DNA from: Firmicutes bacterium HGW-Firmicutes-2
Lineage (GTDB): Bacteria; Bacillota; Clostridia; Lachnospirales; Vallitaleaceae
Length of the DNA stretch: 64,000 nt
NCBI GenBank assembly: GCA_002841495.1
Contig: PGZV01000001.1
Span: 1-64,000 of the forward strand
Direction: 5' to 3'
A program made the translations under genes and the position numbers. The first letter of the stretch is position 1. Each line of letters opens with the position of its first letter. Below, piece after piece: positions 26,776 through 35,596 of the stretch. The notes under the pieces were generated by a model, which saw nothing but the letters and a program-made list of their open reading frames with translations, had not been told where the DNA came from and did no database searches.

Positions 26776-27795
26776 ATGGCAAATCAATTATTAGATCAAC
26801 TGATGATAGGACAAGACTTAACAGAAGAACAAATGATGATTTATATGAATGAAATCATGAGTGGTGAAAAATGTGATGCTGAGATTGCCAGTTTCTTAAC
26901 TGCTTTAAAAATTAAAGGTGAAAGTATCCATGAGATTGTAGCAGGTGCTAAAGTTCTAAGAGCAAAAGCATTGCCAATCAATTTGCAAGATTCGGAAACT
27001 CTGGATACTTGCGGCACAGGAGGCGACAGCAGCGGCACTTATAATATATCCACAGCAGTAGCGATTGTTGCATCAGCAGCGGGTGTATCCGTGGTAAAGC
27101 ATGGTAACCGCTCGGTATCCAGCAAGTGTGGATGTGCGGATGTTCTAGAAGCTTGTGGGGTAAAAATAGATCTAAACCCAGAGCAAGTTAAGACTTGCGT
27201 GGATGAATTACAGATTGGTTTTTTGTTTGCACCAACTTTTCATAGCGCTATGCGGCATGTAGGTCCAACCAGAAAAGCACTTGGCTTTAGAACTATTTTT
27301 AATATGTTGGGACCATTAGCCAACCCTGCAAATGCTAAATCTCAAGTTATTGGTGTTTTTGACAAAGCACTTACGGATACTTTTGCCAGAGTGCTCCAAG
27401 CCTTAGGTGTACAAAAAGCCATGGTGGTTCACGGAAAAGATGGCTTAGATGAGATTACAGTAACGGATGAGACATTTGTATCTGAGCTTAGAGACGGTAT
27501 GATTATAAGCTATACCATCAAACCTGAAGACTATGGTATTTCTAGAAGCACATTAGAAGAACTGCAAGGTGGTGACGCTATAGAGAATGCTCAGATTCTT
27601 AAGCAAGTTTTAAGTGGTGAAATTATTGGGCCTAAGCGTGATATTTTAGTATTGAATGCTGGAGCAGCTTTATATATAGCAGATAAAGTGATAGATATAC
27701 ATGAAGGCATTGAGCTTGCTAAGAAGATCATTGACTCAGGACTTGCAATTTCAAAGCTTGAAGCATTTGTAGCAAAAACTCAAGAATTTAGGTGA
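26776..27795 (+). CDS. trpD: anthranilate phosphoribosyltransferase
   Basis: About 339 residues. The start ATG 26776 follows AAGGAGGT, which lies inside the end of trpG. Motifs are DTCGTGGDSSGTYNIST, VKHGNRSVSSKCGCADVLEA and HSAMRHVGPTRKALGFRTIFNMLGPLANP. It transfers phosphoribose from PRPP to anthranilate. Confidence 0.96.
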   Translation: MANQLLDQLMIGQDLTEEQMMIYMNEIMSGEKCDAEIASFLTALKIKGESIHEIVAGAKVLRAKALPINLQDSETLDTCGTGGDSSGTYNISTAVAIVASAAGVSVVKHGNRSVSSKCGCADVLEACGVKIDLNPEQVKTCVDELQIGFLFAPTFHSAMRHVGPTRKALGFRTIFNMLGPLANPANAKSQVIGVFDKALTDTFARVLQALGVQKAMVVHGKDGLDEITVTDETFVSELRDGMIISYTIKPEDYGISRSTLEELQGGDAIENAQILKQVLSGEIIGPKRDILVLNAGAALYIADKVIDIHEGIELAKKIIDSGLAISKLEAFVAKTQEFR

Positions 27796-27806
27796 GAGGT
27801 GAAATC

Positions 27807-28589
27807 ATGTCAAAAAAAGTATTTTTAAAAGACATTGTTAAACAAAAAAAAATAAGACTAAAAGATCAACCTTTAGTAATAGAAGAATTGATACAACAAA
27901 TAGCCATGGCTAAAAAACCACCCTCATTCTATGATGCGATGTCTAAAAATGGCTTATCGATCATCGGAGAAATAAAAAAGGCGTCTCCATCTAAAGGTTT
28001 GATTAAAGAAGATTTTGACCCGGTTGCTCTGGCTAACCAGTATGCACATTCTGTAGATGCCATCTCTGTTTTGACAGAGGAAGATTTTTTTATGGGACAT
28101 GCCAACTACCTTACCAAAGTGGCGAAAACGGTTGATTTACCTATATTGTATAAGGATTTCATTGTTCAAGCCAATCAGGTCTATCATGCAAGAGCCATTG
28201 GTGCAAGTTGTATCCTATTGATAGTAGCTATTCTAACAGATGTACAGCTAAGTGAGTACAGCATGTTGGCTAAAAGCCTTGGCATGGACGTATTGGTGGA
28301 AACCCACACAAAAGATGAAATCCTGCGGGCTCTTAAAGGAGATGTTACCATTATTGGCATTAACAATCGGAATCTAAAGACCTTCAAAACAGATATAGGA
28401 ACCACACTAAAGCTGAGGCGCTATGTACCAAAAGATAGATTGGTTATTAGTGAAAGTGGCATACATAAACCAGAAGATATATCTCTTTTGAAGAAGGTTG
28501 ATATTAATGGCATTTTGGTGGGTGAAAGCTTTATGCGTGGAGATATCGGCCTAATGGCGAAGGCCTTTAAGGAGGCTTACGATGGTTAA
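27807..28589 (+). CDS. trpC: indole-3-glycerol phosphate synthase
   Basis: About 260 residues, a (beta/alpha)8 barrel. Start ATG 27807 follows GAGAGGTGAAA; the upstream GTG is less likely. Motifs are IGEIKKASPSKGLIKEDFDP, ISVLTEEDFFMG, LYKDFIV, INNRNLKTFKTD and VISESGI. Its 3' end overlaps trpF by 8 bp. Confidence 0.95.
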   Translation: MSKKVFLKDIVKQKKIRLKDQPLVIEELIQQIAMAKKPPSFYDAMSKNGLSIIGEIKKASPSKGLIKEDFDPVALANQYAHSVDAISVLTEEDFFMGHANYLTKVAKTVDLPILYKDFIVQANQVYHARAIGASCILLIVAILTDVQLSEYSMLAKSLGMDVLVETHTKDEILRALKGDVTIIGINNRNLKTFKTDIGTTLKLRRYVPKDRLVISESGIHKPEDISLLKKVDINGILVGESFMRGDIGLMAKAFKEAYDG

Positions 28590-29217
28590 GATGATTGAAG
28601 TTAAGATTTGCGGCATCAAAACCCAAGAAGAAGTAGCATTGGTTAATCAGTATCCGGTGGATTATGTAGGATTGATTTTTGCACCCAGTAAAAGACAGAT
28701 TACTTTGGAAAAAGGAAAAGAACTAAGACCGCTCATTAGAAAAGATATTAAAGTTGTAGGTGTTTTTGTAGATGCCACTTATGAAGAAATCCATAAAGTC
28801 ATTATGGCATGTGATTTGGATGTGGTTCAACTTCATGGTAAGGAGACCAATGATGAAATTTTAAAAATGCCCATTGAAGTATGGAAGAGTATTCCGATTG
28901 AAAATAAGAACAGCCTTCTACAGATTAGGCAATACCCGGATTGTGACGGTGTATTGTTGGACACCTATTATAAAGGTGCATCAGGTGGTACAGGTCAGTC
29001 TTTTAATCATCAGTGGGTAACGGAATATGGCCCTATACCTCAGAAACTGATACTTGCAGGCGGATTATCACCGGATAATGTTTTATCTGTTTTAGACAAC
29101 ATCATTCCGGATGTACTAGATTTTAATTCAGGACTAGAAACAAATCTAATGAAAGATCCTTTAAAAGTGGAAAAGCTTTTTAAAAAATTGGTTAAGGTGT
29201 CAAAACTATATAGTTGA
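28582..29217 (+). CDS. trpF: phosphoribosylanthranilate isomerase, C-terminus supplied by a repeat
   Basis: A 211-residue barrel enzyme converting phosphoribosylanthranilate to CdRP. Motifs are VKICGIKTQEEV, YVGLIFAPSKR, VVGVFVDA, VQLHG, GGTGQSFNH and LAGGLSPDNV. GGAGG (28571-28575) sets ATG 28582. The last nine residues (LVKVSKLYS) and the stop codon are encoded by the left end of repeat family A copy 2 (29188-29274), so the native end of the gene seems to have been replaced or extended. The catalytic core is intact. Confidence 0.95.
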   Translation: MVKMIEVKICGIKTQEEVALVNQYPVDYVGLIFAPSKRQITLEKGKELRPLIRKDIKVVGVFVDATYEEIHKVIMACDLDVVQLHGKETNDEILKMPIEVWKSIPIENKNSLLQIRQYPDCDGVLLDTYYKGASGGTGQSFNHQWVTEYGPIPQKLILAGGLSPDNVLSVLDNIIPDVLDFNSGLETNLMKDPLKVEKLFKKLVKVSKLYS

Positions 29218-29274
29218 ACTTTCACATGCAATATATATGAATTTAGTAAAACTTAGTTTTGACCCTTTAACCAA
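29188..29274. repeat. palindromic repeat family A, copy 2, in the trpF-trpB junction
   Basis: The left end TTGGTTAAGGTGTCAAAACT (29188-29207) is near-complementary to the right end AGTTTTGACCCTTTAACCAA (29255-29274). Relative to copy 1 at 15491 the middle lacks one arm of the inner hairpin, but TATATAGTTGAA, TTTCACAT and CAATATATA are shared. It ends 30 bases before trpB and does not interrupt the operon. Confidence 0.8.
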
Positions 29275-29303
29275 ATTAAAGTATTACGAGGAGGAAATGA
29301 AAG

Positions 29304-30512
29304 ATGAATAAGAATTTTGGACAGTTTGGCGGTCAATATGTACCGGAAGCCTTGATGTACCCCTTAAAAGAATTAGAAGCGGCCTTTGAAAAGTACTCAA
29401 AAGATGAAGTTTTTATGGATGAATATCGGTATTATCTTAAAGAGTATGTGGGTAGGGAAACACCTCTATATTTTGCACAGCGTTTAACAGAGACTTTAAA
29501 AGGCGCCAAAATTTATCTAAAAAGAGAAGATCTTAACCATACAGGAGCACATAAGATTAATAATGTTCTGGGTCAGATTCTACTGGCAAAAAGAATGGGC
29601 AAGAAGAAAGTGATAGCTGAAACGGGAGCAGGGCAGCATGGTGTTGCAACAGCAACTGGAGCGGCACTTTTTGGTATGGAATGTACGGTATTCATGGGTG
29701 AAGAAGATGTGCAAAGACAACAATTAAACGTATTTAGGATGGAGCTTTTGGGGGCGAAGGTTGTTACGGTGACATCGGGCACTTCAACACTTAAGGATGC
29801 CACCAATGAGGCTATTAGAGAATGGGTTAAAACAGTGGAAGACACTTTTTATGTTATAGGTTCTGTGGTCGGTCCTCATCCATATCCAACGATGGTTCGT
29901 GATTTTCAAAGGGTGATTGGCGATGAAACCAGAAGGCAAATACTTGAAAAAGAGGGTCGGCTTCCGAATAAGATTATTGCTTGTGTAGGTGGTGGCAGTA
30001 ATGCGATGGGGATCTTTTATCCCTTCGTAGAGGACCTTGAAGTGGAACTGATTGGTATTGAAGCGGCTGGCTTAGGTGTGAAGTCAGGTAAACACGCTGT
30101 GGTACTTAATAAAGCAGCTGGAGGGACACTGGGTGTGCTCCATGGCATGAAAACTATGTTGCTTACAGATGAAAATGGTAATATCATACCGGCGCATTCC
30201 ATATCCGCCGGACTGGATTATCCAGGTGTCGGTCCGGAACATGCTTATCTCCAAGATGTTAAAAGGGCAACCTATGAAATGATTACAGATCAAGAAGCCT
30301 TAGATGGTTTTGAGATATTATCAAAGATTGAAGGCATAATTCCTGCTCTTGAAAGCTCCCACGCCATAGCGTATGCCATGAAAATTGCACCAACGATGAA
30401 GTCCGAAGAACTTATTGTCATCAATCTTTCAGGACGAGGCGATAAGGATACCCATACCGTCATGGACTATTTTAGAGACGGCAAAACCGGTCTTGAAAAA
30501 CTAAATAAATAG
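29304..30512 (+). CDS. trpB: tryptophan synthase beta chain
   Basis: A 402-residue PLP enzyme joining indole and serine. Motifs are [17 protein letters not shown], the PLP-lysine site [40 protein letters not shown] and [14 protein letters not shown]. This is the common TrpB1 type. AGGAGGAAATGAAAG precedes ATG 29304. Confidence 0.97.
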   Translation: MNKNFGQFGGQYVPEALMYPLKELEAAFEKYSKDEVFMDEYRYYLKEYVGRETPLYFAQRLTETLKGAKIYLKREDLNHTGAHKINNVLGQILLAKRMGKKKVIAETGAGQHGVATATGAALFGMECTVFMGEEDVQRQQLNVFRMELLGAKVVTVTSGTSTLKDATNEAIREWVKTVEDTFYVIGSVVGPHPYPTMVRDFQRVIGDETRRQILEKEGRLPNKIIACVGGGSNAMGIFYPFVEDLEVELIGIEAAGLGVKSGKHAVVLNKAAGGTLGVLHGMKTMLLTDENGNIIPAHSISAGLDYPGVGPEHAYLQDVKRATYEMITDQEALDGFEILSKIEGIIPALESSHAIAYAMKIAPTMKSEELIVINLSGRGDKDTHTVMDYFRDGKTGLEKLNK

Positions 30513-30523
30513 GAGGCAACAGT

Positions 30524-31303
30524 ATGAATCGAATAGAAGCGACATTTATAAAGCTAAAAAAAGAAGGTAAAAAAGCCCATATCAGTTTTTTGACAGCGGG
30601 AGATCCCAGTATAGATCAGACTTTTGGATTGGTCCAAGCTTTAATTGAAGGTGGTTCGGATATTGTCGAGATTGGTGTACCTTATTCGGATCCTTTGGCA
30701 GACGGACCGGTTATACAAGCCGCATCTACAAGAGCCTTAGCCGGTGGTGTTACAGTAGAGCAAGTTTTTGAACTTGCAGCAAAGTGTAGAACCGCTACAG
30801 ATATACCATTACTTTTTCTCATGTATGCCAATACACTCATGGTATACGGTGTGGAGAAGTTTATAGCAAGATGTGCTAAGGTGGGTATTGACGGTCTGAT
30901 TATTCCGGATATACCATATGAAGAACGTGAAGTGATATTGCCGTATATGAAAAAATATGGTGTAGAGATGATTCCGTTAGTTGCACCGACTTCAAAAGAT
31001 AGGGTACCTTTAATTACCAGTGAATGTAACGGTTTTGTCTATTGTGTCTCATCACTTGGGGTTACCGGTCGTACTTCGGAGTTTGCAGATGATATTGAGG
31101 ACTATATTCGTGATGTCAAATCTCAGACATCTTTACCGGTAGCTATCGGATTTGGAATAACGGACTATGAAGATGTCAAGCGACTGGAATCAATGGCTGA
31201 TGGTGTCATCGTAGGGTCGGCCATCGTCAAGGAAATAGAACGTTCTGATGGTGACGCGGCAACGCTAAAAGCATTTACTAGCAAACTTTTCTTAGGATTA
31301 TAG
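30524..31303 (+). CDS. trpA: tryptophan synthase alpha chain
   Basis: A 259-residue barrel enzyme cleaving indole-3-glycerol phosphate. The catalytic Glu and Asp lie in DIVEIGVPYSDPLADGPVIQ. FLMYANTLMVYG, GLIIPDIPYEE, VAPTSKDR, YCVSSLGVTGRTSEF and GFGITDYEDV are all standard. It is the last gene of a complete trpEGDCFBA set, so the cell should make tryptophan from chorismate. Confidence 0.97.
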   Translation: MNRIEATFIKLKKEGKKAHISFLTAGDPSIDQTFGLVQALIEGGSDIVEIGVPYSDPLADGPVIQAASTRALAGGVTVEQVFELAAKCRTATDIPLLFLMYANTLMVYGVEKFIARCAKVGIDGLIIPDIPYEEREVILPYMKKYGVEMIPLVAPTSKDRVPLITSECNGFVYCVSSLGVTGRTSEFADDIEDYIRDVKSQTSLPVAIGFGITDYEDVKRLESMADGVIVGSAIVKEIERSDGDAATLKAFTSKLFLGL

Positions 31304-31334
31304 CTCATAACGTGACTTTGTCACTTTTCCTTAC

Positions 31335-31403
31335 TCTAGGAAAGTCATACTTTAGTATTCAGCCTTGAAGCGTGGCAGAATACGTCAAGGACCTTTCCTG
31401 CCG
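31335..31403. repeat. repeat family B, copy after trpA
   Basis: AGGAAAG (31338-31344) pairs with CTTTCCT (31393-31399), and GTATTC-A-GCC pairs with GGC-A-GAATAC inside, leaving a short loop around AAGCGT. The same architecture recurs at 44524-44590 with paired base changes. It occupies part of the 278-bp trpA-CBS spacer; that spacer also has a small GTGACTTTGTCAC hairpin (about 31312-31324). No T-run follows, so it is not a normal terminator. Confidence 0.75.
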
Positions 31404-31581
31404 TGGCAATTTGCAAGCAAAACGCGACAGCATCGCTTTGCCTATCATGAACGATTTGCAAGCAAATAGTTCTTATTAATAGTTTTTAAATAGTTTTTAC
31501 ATATTCCATTCATATTACTATGCTATAATTGTAATAAAGTGTAAATGTATTAGGTTGAGTTTGGAAAGGGTGAGTTAATTA

Positions 31582-32007
31582 ATGAATGTTGCGTTTTTTT
31601 TAACACCAAAGAGTGAAGTTATCACACTTGAAAAAAAGTTCACAGTAGGACAAGCTCTGGAGGTTATGAAACAGCATAAATATACGAGTTTGCCGGTATT
31701 AGATGAAAAGGGACGGTATGTGGATACATTATCAGAAGGTGATATCCTTTGGCATCTAAAAGATCATTGTAACTACAGCATAGAGATTATTGAACAGCAA
31801 AGCTTAAGAAAGATTAAGCGTCACTATAATATCAACGCCATCTCCATTGGGTCTAGTATTGATTCAATTATTGATATGGCATCTACTCAAGCGTATGTAC
31901 CGGTTGTAGATGATCAAAATATTTTTATTGGTATTATCAAAAGAAGTGATATTATTCATTATTGTATGACCCGTATTAATAATAAAGAAGCGACGATGAT
32001 TTCCTAA
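31582..32007 (+). CDS. tandem CBS-domain protein
   Basis: A 141-residue protein made of two CBS repeats (about residues 15-65 and 75-135): FTVGQALEVMKQHKYTSLPVLDEKGRYVDTLSEGDI, and ISIGSSIDSIIDMASTQAYVPVVDDQNIFIGIIKRSDI. Such stand-alone pairs bind adenine nucleotides. In Bacillus and Listeria similar-sized proteins (DarB/CbpB) bind c-di-AMP, but I cannot assign that here. ATG 31582 follows GGAAAGGGTGAG. The gene stands alone before a terminator. Confidence 0.88.
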   Translation: MNVAFFLTPKSEVITLEKKFTVGQALEVMKQHKYTSLPVLDEKGRYVDTLSEGDILWHLKDHCNYSIEIIEQQSLRKIKRHYNINAISIGSSIDSIIDMASTQAYVPVVDDQNIFIGIIKRSDIIHYCMTRINNKEATMIS

Positions 32008-32019
32008 ACTAATTATGAT

Positions 32020-32059
32020 AGAAAAAGCCTCAAAGGTTTAAGCCTTTGAGGCTTTTTCT
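32020..32059. terminator. strong bidirectional terminator
   Basis: AGAAAAAGCCTCAAAGG pairs with CCTTTGAGGCTTTTTCT around a 6-base loop. Confidence 0.92.
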
Positions 32060-32242
32060 ATGTAGAAGGGATCCCCCAAATATATAATGTGACGAAAAAA
32101 TGTTGTCTTTCCATATAAATAAGAGCTGTATAAATTATCCATAGAATAGAACATATAAGTAGATTTAATGTTTAAAAATACATAAAAAGACATAAATTAT
32201 GAAGTGAGTTCATATTATTCAACAAAAAAACAGGATAGTTGA

Positions 32243-32271
32243 TTGTTGTTTTTATTAAATAGCTATATAGT
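32243..32271 (+). promoter_or_regulatory. possible promoter of the TRAP operon
   Basis: TTGTTG (32243-32248), a 17-base spacer and TATAGT (32266-32271) lie about 70 bases before dctP. The rest of the 330-bp gap after the terminator is AT-rich with no other structure that I see. Confidence 0.4.
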
Positions 32272-32340
32272 TTTTATAGTACCTTAAACAATATGAAGTA
32301 AGAAATAACAACAAAAACATTTAAATTGGGAGGAAGTAAA

Positions 32341-33411
32341 ATGAAGAAGTTTTTATCTATTTTAATGGTATTGGTTATGATATTGTCCCTTGCAGGTTGT
32401 GGGGCAAAAGCAACAACCGAGACAGAGACAACAGAGGTTCCTGCAACGGATGAGACAACAACAGAAACACCAGCAGCACCAGTAGAAAAAAAGGTTATTA
32501 CAGTAAGTACGAAATTCGTTGATAACGAGCAAACAGCAATTTCTTTGGTTAAAGTTGTTGATGCAATCAATGAAAGAAGTGGTGGTTCGCTGGAATTACA
32601 ACTCTTTACCAATGGTGTTCTACCAATCGGTAAAGACGGTATGGAGCAAATCGTTCAAGGTTCTGACTGGATCATGGTCGAAGGTATCAACTTTCTTGGT
32701 GACTATGTACCAGATTACAATGCCGTAACGGGACCATTTTTATACAAAAGCTTTGATGAGTTTTTTGCAATGATGGATACACCACTTGTACAAGGATTGA
32801 ATCAAAAAATTGAAGAGGAATATGGTATAAAAGTACTTTCGTTGGATTGGGTATTTGGTTTTAGAAGTATGATGACAAAAAAACCAATTACAAAACCAGA
32901 AGATATGAGAGGTTTGAACATTCGTGTTCCCACCAGCCAGTTATATACGTTTACCATTGAAGCTATGGGCGGAAATCCGGTAGCAATGCCATATCCAGAC
33001 ACTTATGCGGCACTTCAACAAGGTGTTATAGATGGTATTGAAGGTTCAATCATGACCTATTATGGAACACAACAATATGAAAATGTTAAAGAATACTCGA
33101 TTACCAATCATTTGTTAGGTGTTTCGGCAATTTCTATTTCAACGAAGCTATGGGACAAATTAACAGAAGAAGAGCAGACCATTCTTGTAGAAGAATTTGA
33201 AAAAGGTATGGAAGAAAATTTAGCAGAAACAATCAAAGCTGAAGAAGAAATGGCAGAATTACTAAAAGCAGAAGGTGTAACTTTCCATGAAGTGGATTCG
33301 GATGCATTCCTTCAAGCAGCTGCACCAGTGTTCACGAAGTTTGATAACTGGACACCAGGTATTTATGATCAAATTCTAGTTGAACTAGATAAAATCAAAG
33401 CAAATCAATAG
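32341..33411 (+). CDS. dctP: TRAP transporter solute-binding lipoprotein (DctP family)
   Basis: About 356 residues. The start ATG 32341 follows GGGAGGAAG. The N-terminal signal ends in the lipobox LSLAGC, followed by a Thr/Glu-rich linker, so the protein is tethered outside the membrane. The core has the DctP pattern with the ligand-arginine region LNIRVPTSQLYTFTIEAMGGNPVAMPYPDTYAALQQGVIDGIEG. The substrate is an organic acid by family, not identifiable here. The neighbouring uxa genes make a sugar acid possible, but they are 17 kb away. Confidence 0.93.
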   Translation: MKKFLSILMVLVMILSLAGCGAKATTETETTEVPATDETTTETPAAPVEKKVITVSTKFVDNEQTAISLVKVVDAINERSGGSLELQLFTNGVLPIGKDGMEQIVQGSDWIMVEGINFLGDYVPDYNAVTGPFLYKSFDEFFAMMDTPLVQGLNQKIEEEYGIKVLSLDWVFGFRSMMTKKPITKPEDMRGLNIRVPTSQLYTFTIEAMGGNPVAMPYPDTYAALQQGVIDGIEGSIMTYYGTQQYENVKEYSITNHLLGVSAISISTKLWDKLTEEEQTILVEEFEKGMEENLAETIKAEEEMAELLKAEGVTFHEVDSDAFLQAAAPVFTKFDNWTPGIYDQILVELDKIKANQ

Positions 33412-33442
33412 AAATATAGAAGCCTTTAGTCTTTAACTTTAT

Positions 33443-33474
33443 AGCGTTCCTCCTATAGAAATAGGAGGAACGTT
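33443..33474 (+). other. stable intercistronic hairpin dctP-dctQ
   Basis: GCGTTCCTCCTAT pairs with ATAGGAGGAACGT around AGAA. No T-run follows, so it is more likely an mRNA-stabilising or partial-attenuation element that raises dctP over dctQM. It locks an internal AGGAGG into the stem. Confidence 0.7.
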
Positions 33475-33521
33475 ATTAAGGTCTAAAGATGAAAAAAAGA
33501 AAAATGAAATAGGAGGTCACT

Positions 33522-34085
33522 ATGAATAAACATTTAAGACATATTGGTGTACATTTTGAGCTTTATATTGGATCCATATTCTTATCCATAACATCCGTTA
33601 TTGTCATTATGAACGTTTTTACAAGATATTTTCTTAAGTTCACTTTTACATGGGCTGAAGAAATTGCCGTAGGATGCTTTGTCTGGACGATTTTTTTAGG
33701 CCTTGCCAATGCTTATAAAACCAAAGGGTTAATTGGTGTGGAAGTCTTAACAAAGTTGGTGCCAAAAAAAGGGCAGCCAGCAGTTGTATTTATAACATCC
33801 ATAGTTGTAACGGTTTTATCCAGTATGATGTTTTACTATAGCTTGTTATATGTAAAAGGATCTACAAAAATCACAGCAGCCCTTGAAGTGTCATACAAAT
33901 ACATCTACGCCTCACTTATTGTATCTTTTGGTCTCATATCCATCTACTCTATTTATTTTCTAATACAAAGTTTTAGAAAGATGTTTATTAATCATGACAT
34001 CAATATTGATATCGAGGATGACCTAGATGAACATCTATTAGAAGAGCAATTAGAGCAGCTCAAAGATCGTAAGGAGGAATATTAA
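33522..34085 (+). CDS. dctQ: TRAP transporter small membrane subunit
   Basis: A 187-residue protein with four membrane helices and the DctQ signature NVFTRYFLKFTFTWAEEIAVGCFVWTIFLGLA. An acidic C-terminal tail of about 35 residues is longer than usual. ATAGGAGGTCAC precedes ATG 33522. It directly precedes dctM. Confidence 0.93.
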   Translation: MNKHLRHIGVHFELYIGSIFLSITSVIVIMNVFTRYFLKFTFTWAEEIAVGCFVWTIFLGLANAYKTKGLIGVEVLTKLVPKKGQPAVVFITSIVVTVLSSMMFYYSLLYVKGSTKITAALEVSYKYIYASLIVSFGLISIYSIYFLIQSFRKMFINHDINIDIEDDLDEHLLEEQLEQLKDRKEEY

Positions 34086-34086
34086 T

Positions 34087-35373
34087 ATGGAAGCTTTATT
34101 ACCAATAGGTGTACTCTTTATCTTATTTTTTCTTAATATTCCAATAGCTTTTGCTTTGATGGGTGCATCACTTTTTTATTTTGTTTTTATCAATACTTCG
34201 ATGCCTATACAAATGGTGATTCAACAGTTTGTAACCTCAGTTGAATCCTTCCCATACCTAGCTGTACCCTTCTTTATAATGGTAGGATCTGTTATGAACC
34301 ATTCCGGTATCAGTAAGGCCTTAATGGACTTTGCGGATGTACTGGTTGGACATACTAAAGGTGGCTTAGCTCAGGTTAACGTACTACTTAGTGCGCTGAT
34401 GGGTGGTATATCCGGTTCTGCTAACGCTGACGCAGCTATGCAATCAAAGATCCTTGTACCTGAAATGGAACGAAAAGGTTTCTCAAAGCCATTTTCTGCA
34501 GCTATAACAGCAGCATCTTCTGCAATTAGTCCGGTTATTCCTCCGGGAACCAATCTTATATTATATGCATTAATTGCCAATGTTTCAGTAGGTAGCATGT
34601 TCTTAGCTGCTTATATGCCGGGAATTTTAATGGCGATAGCGTTGATGATTACGGTACATATCATATCTGTTAGGAGAAACTATCAACCCAGTCGTGAAAA
34701 AATGTCTTCCCCAATGGCTATTCTTAAACAATTTGTAGTATCTATTTGGGCATTGTTTATTCCTTTTGCGATTATCATGGGTATGCGCTTTGGTATATTT
34801 ACACCTACTGAAGCGGGGGGGATTGCAGTGGTATTTGCTGCAATCGTTGGTTTCTTCGTTTATAAAAAACTAAAATTTGAGCATATTCCGTTGATTTTGA
34901 TGGATACTGTAAAAAGTACCGGTGCGGTTATGGCGATTATAGCCAGTGCTAAAGTGTTTGGCTACTATCTGACTCTAGAGAGAATTCCGCAAATGATAAC
35001 AGAATTCTTAGTTAATATGACAGACAGTCCTTTTGTACTATTGCTTGTTATTAATATTTTATTACTCTTTATCGGAATGTTCATTGAAGGTGGAGCAGCC
35101 CTTGTTATTCTAGCGCCACTACTAGTACCGGCCGTTAAGTTATTTGGTGTAGATCCCATACACTTTGGTATGATCTTTATCGTTAATATTATGATTGGTG
35201 GATTGACACCGCCTTTTGGATCCATGATGTTTACCGTATGTTCTATTGTAAACGTAAAACTAGAAGACTTTATCAAAGAAGTGTGGCCTTTTATCGCAGC
35301 CCTTCTTATCGTTCTTTTACTTATTACATATTCAGAAGGTATTGCATTATTTACACTAAATCTATTTAGTTAA
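34087..35373 (+). CDS. dctM: TRAP transporter large permease
   Basis: A 428-residue DctM with about 12 membrane helices. Motifs are FALMGASLFYF, MVGSVMNHSGISKALMDFADVLVGH, GGISGSANADAAMQSKILVPEM, SSAISPVIPPGTNLILYA and MIGGLTPPFGSMMFTVC. It carries the Na+-coupled transport path. It is one base past the dctQ stop and is followed at once by repeat family C. Confidence 0.95.
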   Translation: MEALLPIGVLFILFFLNIPIAFALMGASLFYFVFINTSMPIQMVIQQFVTSVESFPYLAVPFFIMVGSVMNHSGISKALMDFADVLVGHTKGGLAQVNVLLSALMGGISGSANADAAMQSKILVPEMERKGFSKPFSAAITAASSAISPVIPPGTNLILYALIANVSVGSMFLAAYMPGILMAIALMITVHIISVRRNYQPSREKMSSPMAILKQFVVSIWALFIPFAIIMGMRFGIFTPTEAGGIAVVFAAIVGFFVYKKLKFEHIPLILMDTVKSTGAVMAIIASAKVFGYYLTLERIPQMITEFLVNMTDSPFVLLLVINILLLFIGMFIEGGAALVILAPLLVPAVKLFGVDPIHFGMIFIVNIMIGGLTPPFGSMMFTVCSIVNVKLEDFIKEVWPFIAALLIVLLLITYSEGIALFTLNLFS

Positions 35374-35501
35374 AACTTAATTTTCCCACTAGGATTACTT
35401 AGCGATGGTAATCCACAAGTTAAAGATGAAAAGCACCTTTTCATCTGCGGTGGATTAGGCTGCAAGCCAAGAGCTTAGAAATCCTGTGGGAAAATTAAGT
35501 T
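35374..35501. repeat. repeat family C, copy 1 with nested palindrome
   Basis: The outer arms AACTTAATTTTCCCAC (35374-35389) and GTGGGAAAATTAAGTT (35486-35501) are perfectly complementary. Inside lies CCACTAGGATTACTTAGCGAT (35386-35406) and GGCTGCAAGCCAAGAGCTTA (from 35458). Between them is a 51-base segment that is itself a double palindrome: TAATCCAC/GTGGATTA and AGATGAAAAG/CTTTTCATCT. It starts at the base after the dctM stop codon. Confidence 0.85.
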
Positions 35502-35515
35502 AAGAGTACAGCATT

Positions 35516-35566
35516 CCACTAGGATTACTTAGCGATTCACGGCTGCAAGCCAAGAGCTTAGAAATC
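35516..35566. repeat. repeat family C, copy 2
   Basis: It repeats the left 21 bases and right 26 bases of copy 1 without a mismatch, with only TCAC in place of the 51-base nested segment. GGCT-GCA-AGCC forms the inner hairpin. It ends about 30 bases before the HAD phosphatase start. Confidence 0.85.
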
Positions 35567-35596
35567 ATTCTCACACATAACATAGGAGGCCTGATA

